64,000 nt of DNA from Globodera rostochiensis (taxonomy: Eukaryota; Nematoda; Chromadorea; Rhabditida; Heteroderidae), in assembly GCA_018350325.1 (NCBI GenBank), contig JAEVLN010000005.1, positions 630,142-694,141 of the forward strand, read 5' to 3'. Positions 22,901 through 35,800 of this stretch are shown piece by piece. Below the pieces are notes generated by a model that worked only from the letters and a program-made list of their open reading frames with translations, did no database searches and was not told where the DNA came from. Position numbers and translations under genes: made by a program. Positions within the stretch are counted from its first letter, which is position 1, and every line of letters begins with the position of its first letter.

Positions 22901-25173
22901 AAAAAGGAAAAAATCTGATTTTTTAAAATTCTGAATTTTGAGGACGAACTCTGCAGCCCGACCCCTATTCTCGGCCGTCCATCCAGGACTTGTGCGAGCA
23001 GGTTGAGGACGTTGCGATGGCACTGAACGTGCAGTTGGAGGAGCCTGTGCTGAGCGCTGACCAAATGCTGGTGTTGTTGAGCGAGCAGCCGTCGATGACC
23101 ATTCCTGGACAACGAGTAGCGGCAGCAACACATTCAGCACCGCCGTCTGGTTCAGCAGCACCGGCGACAGCAGCGACGAGTACGAGCAGTACAACTACTG
23201 GCAACAACAACGCTTCCTTTCTCATGGATCAGGGCTTGTCCCTGCTGAAAACGTTGAAGGAAAAGTCGTCGGCCGCCACAATGTTATCTGGTGGTTTTTT
23301 TTTGAATTTGGGGGTAAAACAAATTTTTCAAAAATGTAGGCTTTCAGTTAATAGCACATTGAAAAACTTGATTTTACCCCTAAATCTGATCATTTGATTG
23401 AATACATAAAACAATTTCAGATCAATTCAAGGCCCAGCTTGGTCTCCACCAGTCACCGGCACAGAGTCGGGCCGAATCGTCTAGGGCAAAAAACGGCGGT
23501 GGTGGTGCCGCTAAAATTGCGCCGCCTCGGCCTCCGGCACCGCCGCTGTTCACCACCAGACCGGTTCAACTGACGTTCGACGAGGAGAATGGCGCTGCTG
23601 CTGACAATGATCATAGACTCAATTTGGTACAAAATTTCCTCAAATTATGGCATTTATTTTTGCGCATTTTGTTGAAGAACGCCGACACCAAGCAGTACAA
23701 GCAACAACAACAGCAGCGGGCAACACAGACGCCGGTCGACGATTTTTTCAGCTCGTTGGCATGGGAAGCCGATTCGGGCAGCCGCAGCAGCAAAGACCAA
23801 TCTCATAGACTGCATCATCAACGACATGAACAGGAACAGAATTTGCTGTCGTCAGAACCAGACATTTGTTTTGGTATATGAGCAACTGGTGTGGGGATTC
23901 ATTTTGTTAATTTTACGTGCAAGGATTGAACCAACAAAATAATTAATTGATTTATTTCCCATTTTGAGGACCAACTCTGCTTGACAACGCCTGCGATGAA
24001 CAACAGCAGCGGGTTGTTGTGGACGTACCCGCTCCGAGCGCAGCTGATCAACTGCTGTTGCTGCTGCATGACGAGCAGCAGCAGCTTTCGACGACCATCC
24101 CCGCCGGACGCCAAAGGGCGACGGCAAGCGTCCAACTGACTGAAGTAAATATGTTGTGATTATTGAGAAATATGCCGAAACGGTCCAATTTTTCGTGGTT
24201 TACTATAGATTTGGAATGTTTGTTTAAATCTAAATTGGCTTTGTTTCACAGATTCTGACAAACCCCGGCGAACCGTTGAAGGCGGAAACAATTGGTGCTG
24301 CATCATCACTGCTATCAGACGCTGCAACGACGACAAGTTCAAGCAGTACAACAACGACTACAGCGGCAACAGACAATGCTTCTGGCACGGAATTTTTACT
24401 TGTATTTTTAAAATCTAAAGAGGAAACTTTTTAGATCCCAAAAAATCGCAAAAAGCTGGTGGGAACTTTGACGACATTCTGTCCTCCGTCTACGGGTTTA
24501 CATCGTCTACAAAACTGTCCACTCGGTCGTTAGCCGACATGAGCAAAGAGAGTGACAACCGGGACATGGACCCGCTGAGCATACAGGTTGGTTGGCATTC
24601 GAATGGTAGAGGGGTGCGGATTTTGCAGATTTTTTTTTGTATATTTACTCCATGCGCTCAGATTCGCGACTGGACCTCGGGCAAAGAGCGCAACATTCGT
24701 GCACTGCTCGGCTCACTGAACGCCGTGCTGTGGCCAGAGGCAGCCCAGGCGTTGAAGCAGCCGACGGTGGCCGAGCTGTACGTCGCCGAAAATGTGAGTG
24801 TGATGGAACACGACCACCATGGCTTTTCCCGGGCTCTAGGCAAGATATACTAGTATTTGGATAGAATTATTGTTAAATTTATTGAAAAGGTCTTTAATAA
24901 ATTTATTGAAGTAATTTTTACATTTTTTATTTTATTGTGTTTTACCCTTGCCCGTGTAGCTCGGTAACCCTTGCCCGTGTCAAATTTTTTAATTTAAAAA
25001 AATGCATTTTCATCCCCCCCCCCCTTCAGATCAGAAAGCACTATCTTCGCGCCTGTTTGGTGGTCCATCCAGACAAACAACATCCGGGCAGTGTGCACAT
25101 ACCGTTGGCCAGAGCGATTTTCACTGAGCTGAATAATGCGTGGACCGAATTTCAGAGAAACAACGATTTTTAG
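19926..25173 (+). CDS. GAK: cyclin-G-associated kinase / auxilin-type kinase with J domain
   Basis: Sixteen exons give 808 residues: 19926-19992, 20128-20247, 20600-20724, 20877-21068, 21276-21359, 21406-21531, 21847-21936, 22004-22139, 22943-23290, 23421-23626, 23678-23873, 23969-24144, 24252-24384, 24435-24586, 24662-24793, 25030-25173. The N-terminus is a NAK-family kinase (about residues 25-340): AEGGYALVF glycine loop, ALKR lysine, HRDIK, DFGSATT, YRAPEIL. The C-terminus (about 700-808) is an auxilin J domain with VHPDK (HPD) and LNNAWTEFQ, the Hsc70-recruiting module for clathrin uncoating. The middle is Gln/Ser/Thr/Pro-rich; the PTEN-like and C2 domains of vertebrate GAK are absent. 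Two oddities: intron 5 ends in TG rather than AG (before 21406), and intron 13 is GC-AG (after 24384). Exons 12-13 look like a duplicate of exon 9. Confidence 0.88.
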
Positions 25174-26190
25174 TTATTTATTTTTTTGCACATTTTGACA
25201 ATGATTTTATTGAGAAATTTTATTTTTTCTATTTGTCATTGTATAATTTTCTTCAACTCTTTACTTTGTTGCTGTAAGGGTTCATTCGATTCTTTGTGTT
25301 CACAAAAGTTATGTTGAATTGTTTTGTCTGTCTCTTCCGACAATTCGTTTTGTTGCTGCTACAGATTTAAACTTTATAATGTTAGAAGAATTTGAGCACC
25401 TCAGGCAATCATTTGCTTACCATGCAATTTGTATGAGAGTGAATACCACCGGTGTCCGGCGGGTTAACGCTGCCTCAAATCCCGGGCACTAATGGGCGGC
25501 TCGTTAAAATTTCCCGCTGTCATGGGCTTTCTTGCCGTGTAAATTTTTTCGGAATGAGTAAAATGCTCGCCATTTCATTTTTAAACACATTAAATTTCCT
25601 TTTCACTCACAAATCAGCCATTTTCCGGTCTTAAAATTACTCGAATTCCATTTTGGCTATGACCAATTTCCTGCCCAAATTGTTTAATCATATAAATAGC
25701 AGCGCATCGCTCACTTTTCAACGATTTGTCTGTCTGTTGTCCGTATAATGTATTGATTGGTTGGTTTTCCCCGTCCGCCATTAATTTCTGCAAACTTTTT
25801 CTTATTTATATTGTATTGATTAATGGAGCGATTCGCTCGACCCCCCCCCCCCCCCCCGCTGTTTGGTTGGCCTTAGGTGGGTGTCATCATTTTATGTTTT
25901 GTTGTGACAATCACAAAAAAAAAGACTTAATGTACTGGAGTAGAACGGGATCGGGATCGAGACCGAAATATCCGCATGTTTTGGGACTGAAATTCTCCCT
26001 TATATAGTCCCGGTTATTGTTGTCTGTTAGTCCCGTTTTTTGGATCGGGATTTAGCCCGAACCCGCTCTTCTCGAGTTTGTACAGGGATAAGTTTATTAT
26101 TAAGTGGACGGTTCAATAATCTGCTAATTGTTGCAAATCAACTATCAAATTATCTGTTTAAATAAATATATGTAAAAGTTGTTTAGATTT
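25174..26190. other. spacer between GAK and TMCO4 copy 1
   Basis: No gene. 25255-25460 (with TTTGTTGCTGCTACAGATTT and GAATTTGAGCACCTCAGG) occurs three times in the window (also about 28247-28440 and 43455-43700). A poly-C run lies at about 25841-25857. At 25935-26090 is an element with AACGGGATCGGGATC-type repeats and a complementary right side; it is also in copy 2, so it predates the duplication. Confidence 0.5.
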
Positions 26191-27256
26191 ATGGCCAAAA
26201 CGCATTCCGCCGCGTTGGAAATGCAGTCGGCACAAACAAAAATGCCCTCGGCTTCGTCGGATTTGCCGGCACGGTCAGAAATGCCGAAAGCTTCGGTACA
26301 AATGCCTTTGGCACAAGCAGAAACGCTTGCGGGGCAAGCAGATGCACGTTCTGCGCAAGAGGAAATGCCTCCGGCAAGCGTTGAAACGCACCCGGACTTA
26401 TCGCCACCATCGGTTGGTGTGCCGTCATTGTTGCTGCCTTTCGCCAATAATGCCGCCACATCATCTTCGACAACGACGGCACTTTCCGCCTCGCTGCCGC
26501 GTTCGATGTCCGAAGTGTTCCCGCGCAGGCACCGCCGAACTGCTTCCGCAAATGACGGCCAACAACCGGCAAACCAATCACCAAGCGAAGATGGGACGGC
26601 ATCTTGTGAGGCTAAAATGGCATTTGCAATTGCAAATTCGCGAATTGATTATCTATTTAGAAATTAGAATGCCGTTGGTTGTGCGGCGGGCATATAAATG
26701 AATGCCAAATATCCAGATTTTTGAGAAATTTTAAATCCAAAAAATTTAAAAATGAATTAATTCTGAAAGGTCTCGGTTCGCCCTGCTCTTCGAGCAGCCT
26801 TCCGGCACATTTTGCGTCCCCGGCCACCGCAATTTTGTTGAAAAGTGATCAGATCAGTGCCATCGCTCGCTTCGCGTTCACCGATTTGGTGATCACAGTG
26901 CTGAGGCTGGACTTCTACAGGCCAAGCGATCAGGAAGCGATGTGTGTGTAGTGATGGGGGGGAATTGGCGGGCCCGGACATTTCAGTGCCGGGACATTTC
27001 AGTGCCATTTATCATATACCTAATCATATTTTAACTATTTTAAACACAACCAAATCAAATTATGAGTTCAAATTCGGCTGACACTGAACTTCAATTTTTC
27101 TAAGATTTTTTAATCGTGAAAAAAATTTTGATTTTCTTCATAATTTAAATAAATTTCAGCAGATTTTGCAAGTTCGCGTTGGACATTTTGCTGAAATGGG
27201 GCGAACTGCCTGCAAAGACGCAACAGTCGTTGCGGAAGCGAATTGAAGTGGCGTAA
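26191..27256 (+). pseudogene. truncated TMCO4 copy (first three exons only)
   Basis: Sequence of 26191-26605, about 26770-26945 and about 27163-27256 matches exons 1-3 of the complete TMCO4 gene at 44403-49947 almost base for base. Homology stops at about 27287, right after exon 3, and no later exon follows. A TGTGTGTAG replaces TGTGTGTGGTGAAG at the end of exon 2, removing the preferred donor and adding an in-frame stop. Exon 1 remains open (N-terminal MAKTHSAALEMQ), so a short product is possible but unlikely to function. Confidence 0.75.
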
Positions 27257-27539
27257 ATTTAAATATATTTTTAAAAATATTTTTACACTAGCGGTTTAGG
27301 TGCCAACCGCTAGAAGTACGGATATGTTATGCACAGATTTGATTGAAATATTTCAAAGCTTTTTATCCTTGGAATTTTCTTCTTTTAACATTTTCCCTTT
27401 TTGGCACTTTTCCTCTTGGCGTTTTAACCTTTTGACATTTTCAACTTTTAGCTTTACCACCCACTTATGGCACATTCCCCCATCTCACTTTTCCCCTTTT
27501 GGCACTTTCCCCTTTTACTCACCATTATTGTTTAATTTG

Positions 27540-28450
27540 TTGAAAAGGACTTTAATAAATTTATTGAAGTAATTTTTACATTTTTTAATATTTTATTAAG
27601 TGTTTTATTAACAAAATATTTTTAAATTTTTAAATAGACCCATGCCCGGGTAGCTCGGTAACCAGAAAATTCCAATCTCTAGTTTGGACTACGATTAAAT
27701 CGCATTGTCTGGTAACAATTACTGAGAGAGTCTCGACTGTTCGAAAATCCCCCCGTTGACAACATTAAATTTAAAAATGCATTTTCATTCGTTCCCCCAC
27801 CCCCTCCCACCTTCAGATTAGAAAGCATTATCTTCGCGCTTGTTTGGTGGTCCATCCAGACAAACAACATCCGGGCAGTGTGCACTAGAGCCCGGACAGG
27901 ACAGGAGTCCTGGCAGGATTTTCCAGGATTCCTGATCCGGAACCCTGGTATTTTCGTCAAAGCACCAGGACCAGGATATCCTGAAAACAGGATTTTTAAT
28001 CCTGGTAAATCCTGATCCTGGTCATTTCCAAATCCTGATCTTGATCCTGATCCCGACTTTTTCAAAATTCCGGGCTCTAGTGTGCACATACCGTTGGCCA
28101 GAGCGATTTTCACTGAGCTGAACAATGCGTGGACCGAATTTCAGAGAAACAACGATTTTTAGTTGTTTTTTTTTGCAATTTTTTTGACATTATGAATTTT
28201 GTTGAAAAATTATATTTTCCATTTGTCAATTGTATAATTTTCTACTTTGTTGCTGTAAGGGTTCATTCGATTCTTTGTGTTCACAAAAGTTATGTTGAAT
28301 TGTTTTGTCTGTCTCTTCCGACAATTCGTTTTGTTGCTGCTACAGATTTAAACTTTATAATGTTAGAAGAATTTGAGCACCTCAGGCAATCATTTGCTTA
28401 CCATGCAATTTGTATGAGAGTGAATACCACCGGTGTCCGGGTTGACTTGG
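27540..28450 (+). pseudogene. third copy of the GAK last exon, with a transposon in it
   Basis: 27540-27816 matches the intron before the GAK J-domain exon, and 27817-28162 matches that exon (HPD motif region, stop TAG 28160-28162), but it is split by a 194-bp hAT-like element. The downstream part to about 28440 matches the GAK 3' flank. It sits next to the truncated TMCO4 copy, out of order with the rest of the gene. Confidence 0.75.
27886..28079. mobile_element. hAT-like MITE, 8-bp TSD GTGTGCAC
   Basis: It starts TAGAGCCCGGA and ends TCCGGGCTCTA. Flanks 27878-27885 and 28080-28087 are both GTGTGCAC; the uninterrupted exon in the two other GAK copies carries this string once, so the empty site is visible in the same window. 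The interior iterates CCTGGNATCCTG/CAGGATTT-type units. Length 194 bp. Confidence 0.92.
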
Positions 28451-29455
28451 CCTCAATGAGGAACTTGATCTCGCGCACGATTGCCTCCGCCGCTTGCCGA
28501 TCGGCGGCCAACTGGCGCTTCAGCGCATACCAGTGTCCTGCGCCACCGCTACCGCCGGTGTTCGATTGTTTGAATGAGGGGAATTCATCAGAAAACAGAG
28601 AACACTGCTTGACAGACACATTTTCTAATCTTAGTTTCATCCATGCAGTCCAAATGTTCTCTTCTCTGATCGCTTTGCTATCGATCAAACCATTTTTGTG
28701 TCTGATCAGCGTTTTAATAAAAATTGTGGAAATAGATTGAGTAGTTAAAAACCGAAAAAGGTTGGTCCCCGAGGTCGTAAAATCCAAATTTGAGTTCCGT
28801 TTTGACCAATTTCAACCCTCCGGAAACAAATTCTAACAATTTCTCAAAAATAAGATTTTAGTAAGTTCTTTTATGGGGGTTTTTGGGAGTGCGTAGAAAC
28901 CGGTTTTCTCCTCCACCGCGAACAAGTTTTTTATTTATGGATTAACAATTTAAAAATATGCGATAAAATGACAGGGTTAACTCAAATCCAATAAATGTAT
29001 AAATTTAAAAAAAACTTTATTCTATTGCAATATAGAGAGAAGAAACGTTTTTATGTATTGAACAAAAAAAACATTGCGAAAAAAGACCCTGATACAAAAA
29101 AAAACAACAATAGTTGCAACGAATTAAACATTTTATCCTTCCGTTCCACCAGCCCATTCCGATCAGTGATTTCTGAAGCCCAAACAAATCGATCAGCGGT
29201 CGGTTGAGTGATCTGATCAAAAGCGCAGCGGAATGTTCGGCCACGTGTTCGGCACGTTCTTGGCAAATTCGGCCTCAAAATGTGCGCGTCCTTTGGCCTC
29301 CAGACTGTCCAGTTTGGCCACCCCGTCCGTGCCGTACAAATTTGCGCGCCAAAACATACAACAACTCGGATGCCGAAGAACGTTGCGCGGTACCATCGCC
29401 AGCGGCGCTTTGTGACTGCGCACTTTTTTTGCGTTTTCTGAGCAACGACGAATAA
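28450..29455 (-). pseudogene. inverted mosaic of GEMIN8 3' end and GAK 5' exons
   Basis: Read on the minus strand from 29455 down: a piece of GEMIN8 exon 3 fused to exon 5 (to the stop at about 29217), then the GEMIN8-GAK spacer, a short piece of GAK exon 2/intron 2 (about 28860-28925) and GAK exon 3 (about 28490-28565). A block corresponding to roughly 19900-20230 is missing. The kinase Lys exon is still readable (HWYALKRQLAAD) but has neither upstream nor downstream partners, so the region is non-functional. Confidence 0.75.
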
Positions 29456-31474
29456 ATTGCGGAATCCAGCTTGTTCAGGCGCGGCAGTGTCTAAGCTAGA
29501 GACCGGAAACTAGATCAATTCAATTTGGCAAATTATGCATTTTTTGTAATTTTGCTTGCAAATCTCTTTCAAAAGGCTTAGCCTAAGCCACCCTGAGCTT
29601 AGGACTTTAACTCAAGGTTCACAGATGAAAATTTTCAAAAGCCTCATTTGACAGAATCTTTATTTAACCGGTAAATCGTGAGTGTGGTTTTTTAATTTTG
29701 TGAAAATGGGTGGCCGGCGGTGCCGACAGGCGCCGGCGGGAAAAATTAAAAAAAAGTTTATGGATTTTAGTTACAAAAATTTGTGCAAAATTTCCGAAAA
29801 GCGGAAACAATGTAAAACGAAATTTCTTGTTTTTTTCTGCGACCGATATTTCTCAACTACTTTTTTTAGGGGGGGGGTCGGCCGTGCAAATAGGCGCCGC
29901 CGAGAAGATTTCGAATTTTTACTCAATTTTTAAACTAATTTGCAACTAAATTTGCAGAAAATGTTATGCGGAATCTAACCCCGAAAAACCCCGAACCCCA
30001 TCCCCGAGTCGGCGTCTAATTAAAAAGCATTTAAAAATTTATTATTTTTATTGCATCGATTTACTTGGTGGGCCCAAAATAAAAATGAGCGAAATTGTCA
30101 CTCGATGATGTATTTAGTCCCGGTCCCGGCGTTACCGATGCTTTCAATTTTTAAAAACCGGAAACCGAGGCCTGAAATTACCGAAATCCCGTCCCGGTAC
30201 CGGGCCAGCAGTACACCCCTACTTATTTTCAGAAATGAAAGTTTATGGGACGCGTAAACCGGACTAAACCAAAAATACATTATAATTCTGAGAGGAAAAC
30301 TGGCAATTAAGGATGCGCATAAATTGACTAGTTTTTTGCACTTATTTTGCCCCATAAGCAAATAGCAAAAACGCTCAAAAATTTGGGCGATTGACCCATC
30401 TGCAGCAGGATTGCGCCAATGTACTCATAAAAGCTCAAATGCATTGTTTGGCATTTTCTTGTCTTACGCTTGTCGAATCATTAGAAAAGAAAGAAACAAT
30501 GGGGAAGAGAGTGTGAGTGAGGACTTTGGAAGAAATAGACACTTCACCAGCAGAGGGAAGAGAAAAAGAAGGTTTGGAGGGAAGCCGATTGTCGAGAGCG
30601 GTGACTCAAACCGGCAAAAGAGCCCTTGGGAATCGGCTTCTCCATTGCCTGAATCGCAATTATCGACCCTTTCCTTCACAATTGCACAAGTCTTTGAGCT
30701 CACCCGCTTAGCTTTTACGGGATTTTTTTGTACGATTTCAACAACTATCAGACCAATTTTTCGTTCTTTACGATTTAATAAAAGCTTATTTTGCAATTGA
30801 AAATGCTGATTAATAGAGAAGAGATTTTGAATGTCGAATAAAAGAAATACCGTTAAATCTCAAACAAAAGCTCGAACTCGACCAATTTATGAACTACCTA
30901 TTAATAATTATTTTCAATTGCCAAAATAAGATTTTATTAGTCATATGTACACTGCCTAAAAAAGTCTTGACTCAAGAAAAAAATTTGTTCATCGATAAAT
31001 TACCCATTGATAAGTTGATCGAATCGCATTGAAGTATTTATGATTGTCCGCACATTCAGGGCTGCCAACTGCAACCGGTTTTACAAATATGGCATGGGAG
31101 TGTATGAATGAACGAAAGAAATTGCTCTAATAATTGCTGAAACCGCACAAAATTCGGGATGAATATAACAAATTTTCACTAGAAGAATTCTAGGAATTCC
31201 ATTTTTGATGGATTTTCTTAATTTTAATAGCTTTTTATATTTAATTAATTATCTTTTCCATTACATTACGGTCCCGATAAATTTGTGAGGCTTATGATGA
31301 AGATTCTCACGACAGTAAAATCATACTATGAGCTAAGTAGTCAGTTGAACTCAAAGACTAAGTCTTAAAAGTCACATTTAACATTATTTATTTGTTTAAT
31401 TTTATTAAAATTATCAAACTTTTGCAGAACGGTTGCCAATCCAGTCCCGAGGAATTCGTTGAACATTTGGTCGT
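29456..31474. other. repeat-rich intergenic stretch
   Basis: No gene supported. It contains two palindromic GC-rich cores (about 29713-29738 and 29885-29903), a fragment of the AAGCCTCATTT repeat (about 29640) that matches the element at 39344-39864, and a purine-rich stretch (30490-30600) whose open frames have no splice partners or motifs. Confidence 0.4.
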
Positions 31475-31483
31475 GGTTGTGAG

Positions 31484-32250
31484 GGCGACATGAAGTTTGG
31501 GCACCGGGAAGTTTGGGCACCAGGAAATTTGGGCACCAGAAGTTTGGGCACCACAATACAAATTAAATAAAAATAAATAAATAAAAAAAGCATTTACACT
31601 TGAATGTTCTGTACATATTGCATGAAATTTAATTTTCGACAAAGTATTGAGTTCAGATATAAATTTTTTTAATGAATGTTGGAAAGGAATATGTGTATAT
31701 CATATCAGGGATTTTAAGGATGAAAGAAGGTCAGTTGTTGGTGTGCCGCGTTATTACTTTTTTAGGTCATTTTGCGGAATTCTCAAAAAGTCCTCTGGTG
31801 AGAAAAGTCTTGCCATTGGAAATCTTGAAGAAGCAGAATTTGTTTCAAGTGGTTCTCCTGAAAAAGCGCGAGAACCGAATCCAGACCGGGGCAATAATTG
31901 ACTCTAAACTTAACCGATTCAGACTTTCTAAACCCGTTCAACAGGTCTTGTCGAGATGAAGTTAGTCCCCGGTCGGATTCGGTCCGTACGCCAAAGCAGC
32001 ACAAGTGATTGCCCCTCAAAACATACATTTGCAGAAAGTATTTCAAACCCTCATTGCATATAAAGAAAACTCACTTTAACCCATAATGGGTTTGAATATG
32101 CTTTCGATAAAAGCTCCAAAGTATTTAATGAGAGTCTAAAATGGCAAAATTTTGAAATTTTATTTTTTAATGATATATTGCGGTGCCCAAACTTCCCGGT
32201 GCCCAAACTTCTGGTGCCCAAACTTCCCGGTGCCCAAACTTCCCCCCGCC
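31484..32250. mobile_element. fold-back element with GAAGTTTGGGCACC arrays, 9-bp TSD
   Basis: Left array 31491-31551 repeats GAAGTTTGGGCACC about four times; right array 32182-32241 is its reverse complement (GGTGCCCAAACTTCCC). The flanks 31475-31483 and 32251-32259 are both GTTGTGAGG. The interior (31640-31960) has open frames with codon-like composition on the plus strand but no recognisable protein; it could be another captured fragment. The 9-bp duplication fits Mutator-like elements better than hAT. Confidence 0.8.
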
Positions 32251-32259
32251 GTTGTGAGG

Positions 32260-32804
32260 TCTTATATAAATAAATAATAAATAACATAAATATAAAATTA
32301 AAAGTTCGACATTATTATAATTCGTATCAAGTTTACAGAAATTAAGTAAATTAAATTACTGTAATAAAACCAGGGCTCCCAAATTCGCAATTTAATTAAC
32401 TATTGCATTTTCAGAAAACTTGCGCACGCTCCGGAAGGTCTGATTCGCTGAGGTCCGACATTAAAATATAACATCGAAAAAATAAATCTAATTGCAAATT
32501 TATAAATAATTCATATCAAATATTGTAGGCAAATTTGATTTTATTCACAACTGAAGCGTTTTAATTTTACATTAATTGTTTGATTAATAATTTAATTTGT
32601 TTAGGGGAATTAATGCAATAAAACCAGGGCTCCCAAATTCACAATTAATTAACTAATTGCATTTTCAGAAAACTTGACACACGTTCAGGAAGGTCTGATT
32701 CGCTGAGGTCCGACATTTAAATATAACATCGAAAAAATAAATCTAATTATTTTTTTAAAAAATAATGCAAATTTATAAATAGTTCAGATCAAATATACAG
32801 GACA
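32260..32804. other. intergenic stretch with a short direct repeat
   Basis: Two copies of a roughly 150-bp sequence (ACCAGGGCTCCCAAATTC ... GGTCTGATTCGCTGAGGTCC) lie at about 32370-32490 and 32622-32745. No coding sequence. The second copy ends close to the start of the secreted-protein gene. Confidence 0.5.
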
Positions 32805-35800
32805 ATGTGGGCAATTCTCAAAGCGGCTGCATTGTTCTACTTTTTAATTCCATGCACTAATGAAAATGGTTATTAATTAAGAACGAACACATAACATTCA
32901 GAGGAAAAATAGTGAAATAAAATTTCCGGGAACGGGAACGGGGTTTTCAAAAAGAACGGGACGGGAATCCCGAACGGGAATCCCGTCTTTTTCCCGTTCC
33001 CGTAAAAAATCCCGCTGGGCTAAAAAGACGGGAACGGGACCGGGATTCCCGTACTTTTCCCGCGGGAATCCCGTTCCCGCCGGGCTCTAGTTGTCACCTC
33101 AACGTCAGGATTGAGAATTACATTTTCTCGTGTAAAACTAGGGGTCTGGTTTTTAACGCACTTTGCGATAATTTCTGGTATCAATTGGGGGGTCCGCCGT
33201 GGTTAGAAGTTTCGGGGTCTGGGAACCCGAAAATGTCTAAATTTGCGGGTCGCGGACGAGTTCTGGGTGACAACCCTAATTCAGATTAGAAGCAAAATCA
33301 TTTACAATTTTTAATGAAAATTTAATTTGTAATTTTGTTAAAGATCATTTGTTGTGACGGGAGGAGCTGAAAAACTGAATATTCTCCCGACTGTTCTTTT
33401 AATTAAATAATAAATAATTTTTCAGCATTAAAAGAAGTCGGCGACTTTATGCAGGAGTTTGCTTCGTTGACGGACTCTTCTGCGGAAGTTTTGGACAAAT
33501 TGGCACTAATTGGTTCCGGCACATTCAGTTTGCTGAAGTTCGCCGGGCCTATTGCACAAATCGTGCACGCAGGCATCTCAGCGGTTCTTTCGGTAAAGTA
33601 AGACCGGAAGTGTTCAAAAACGGATTTGGTGCGGATCGACCGGAGTTCGTCCGGTCCGCTCCGTACTCAAATCTTTACCGAACAGCATCCCTGAAAACCT
33701 CAAGATTCTCGATCGGTCCTCAAGTTCTTTCTTTATTTAATACCAAATACTTTTTTGGTCAAAACACTTCTGAGAATTAATTAATATTTCAGGCGGATTC
33801 TGAAGAATCTGTAGCAATCAATAATCTTCAAAGCACGATAACAGACAAATTTGCGAAACTTTCACGAAAAATTGATGATGTGATTGCCAGACGTGAATAC
33901 AGTGCCGCGATGAATACCTACGGATTGGTAATTACCATATAATTTGAGTCTTAAATTAATTTTACGTGTTACAAAATCTGATATGGCTCTCCCTTTAGCT
34001 CATTAGCCTTAATCTGGGGCAGCTCGAGCATATGATGTCATCTGCAATCAGTACAGGAAGCAAACGTTACGTTGAGGCGTTTACGCACACTTGTCAGCAC
34101 CGAGAGCATACGCCCGGAAGCCTTTTGAAAGTCGGTTTGTTGACAGTAATTCGGAGCCTCGGTGGATGTCGAATAATTTAATTAACTTTCACGATTTAAT
34201 TGTTTTCCTTATTGCAAGTCCCGGGTTTTCCCGGTCCCGGTTTTTGAAAAGCCGATCCCGGTCCAGGTTGAACCTGCTGGTCCCGATCCCGACATCACGG
34301 TTCCAGTCAATCCCGGTCCCGATTTTGCCCTAAAATTCCGGTCCAGGCCAATTCTAATTAAAAGAGAATATAAATTCATTTCGATGAAATTTGGAATAAT
34401 AAGAAATAAAACTTTCACGGGTCTCCCGATTCCCGGAAAGCTCAAATTAGTTTTCGGCACCAAACTCAAATTCATCCTAACATATATATAATTTAAGTGG
34501 ATAAACAGTTCAACGAACACGAACTGCCGAAGACCGTCGAAAAGCGAAGCGGAAGTTTACACAAAAGCGTACCAGCTTATAGGTAAGGTAACTGAAAGAC
34601 TCGCCGGTGAGCAAAGCAGTGCTCTACTAAGGTCCGAAGACTACACGCTTTGGAAAACAGGTAAGAAAATGTTAGCATTCAATCACACTTTTTTGATAGC
34701 AGGGGTGGGTCGAAACGTTTCGATTTCGATAATTTCGAGGTTTTTCTTTCGGTTTTCTTACGAAAATCGAAAGAGAAAATTCTTCGAAATTTTGTCGAAA
34801 AAGAAATTGTATCAAAGAAATTTTGTATTATGAGACCCTTTACACAGTAAACGGCATAGGGATGGAGAGGGTCGGCGGTGCCGATAGGCGCCGGTGAGAA
34901 TTTTTTAAATATTGATCTGTTTTGTTAGGGAAATTGATCCAAAAATTCATTTTTACTTGAAAAAGACTGAAAATCTTCAAAAAAGTTTTCAACAAGTCTG
35001 TCAATGCCGGGGGGTTTTTTGAAAATTTCAACCATTTTTCTAAAGAAAATTAGACTTTTTATACGCCAAAATGCCCTCCCTCGATCCGATTGATTTCAAT
35101 TATTATTTAAATTCAATGATACATTATTCGAATTAATGAAGGGCAAAAAAAAATTTAGACATGTTGATCAAATTTACCGATTTGCCTCTCAAAGTCGCAA
35201 GAAAACATCTGCTTGTTATTGAAAAAGGTATGCTTTCTGCCAAAAATATTTATTAAATAAAAACTTTTTTCAAATGGCAAATCAAATATCACACATTTTT
35301 TACGCCCTTTCAGCACTGACAGCACTGAATTTTACCAAAGTAATGACCGTCACGGATCTTTCTCAACGTTTTGCCGGTGTTCTGACAAACACTGCATTTG
35401 GAGTTGGAGATCTCTTTGCCGAAACACACCGTCGTAGAAGGAGCGGCACCTATTTCGAGTAAGTTTATTTGCGCTTTTTTGCTTTTCCCCTCACCTTTTG
35501 ACCTAACGATTTCACTAAGACAGACAGTTTTCTAAAGTTAAAACGGGATAAAACTGAATTTTCCGCATTTTCAAATATTAAAAAATGTATTAATTTTATA
35601 ATTAAAGAGGTACCTAAACCAACCTCCGAGGTTCCATGACTTTTCGTCAATGAACTCTCCGTCAACGACTTTTCGTCAATGTACTCTTCGTCAACGATTT
35701 TTCGTCATTGGACTCTTCGTCAACGACATTTCGTCAATAAGAAAGAATTTAAAAAATAACAAATTTTAATTAAATTTATGCCAACAATTTTTTGGTAATA

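Noticed and set aside
30411..30800. Open frame pair on both strands as a gene
   Set aside because: No signal peptide, domain or splice context; purine-rich simple sequence explains the open frames.
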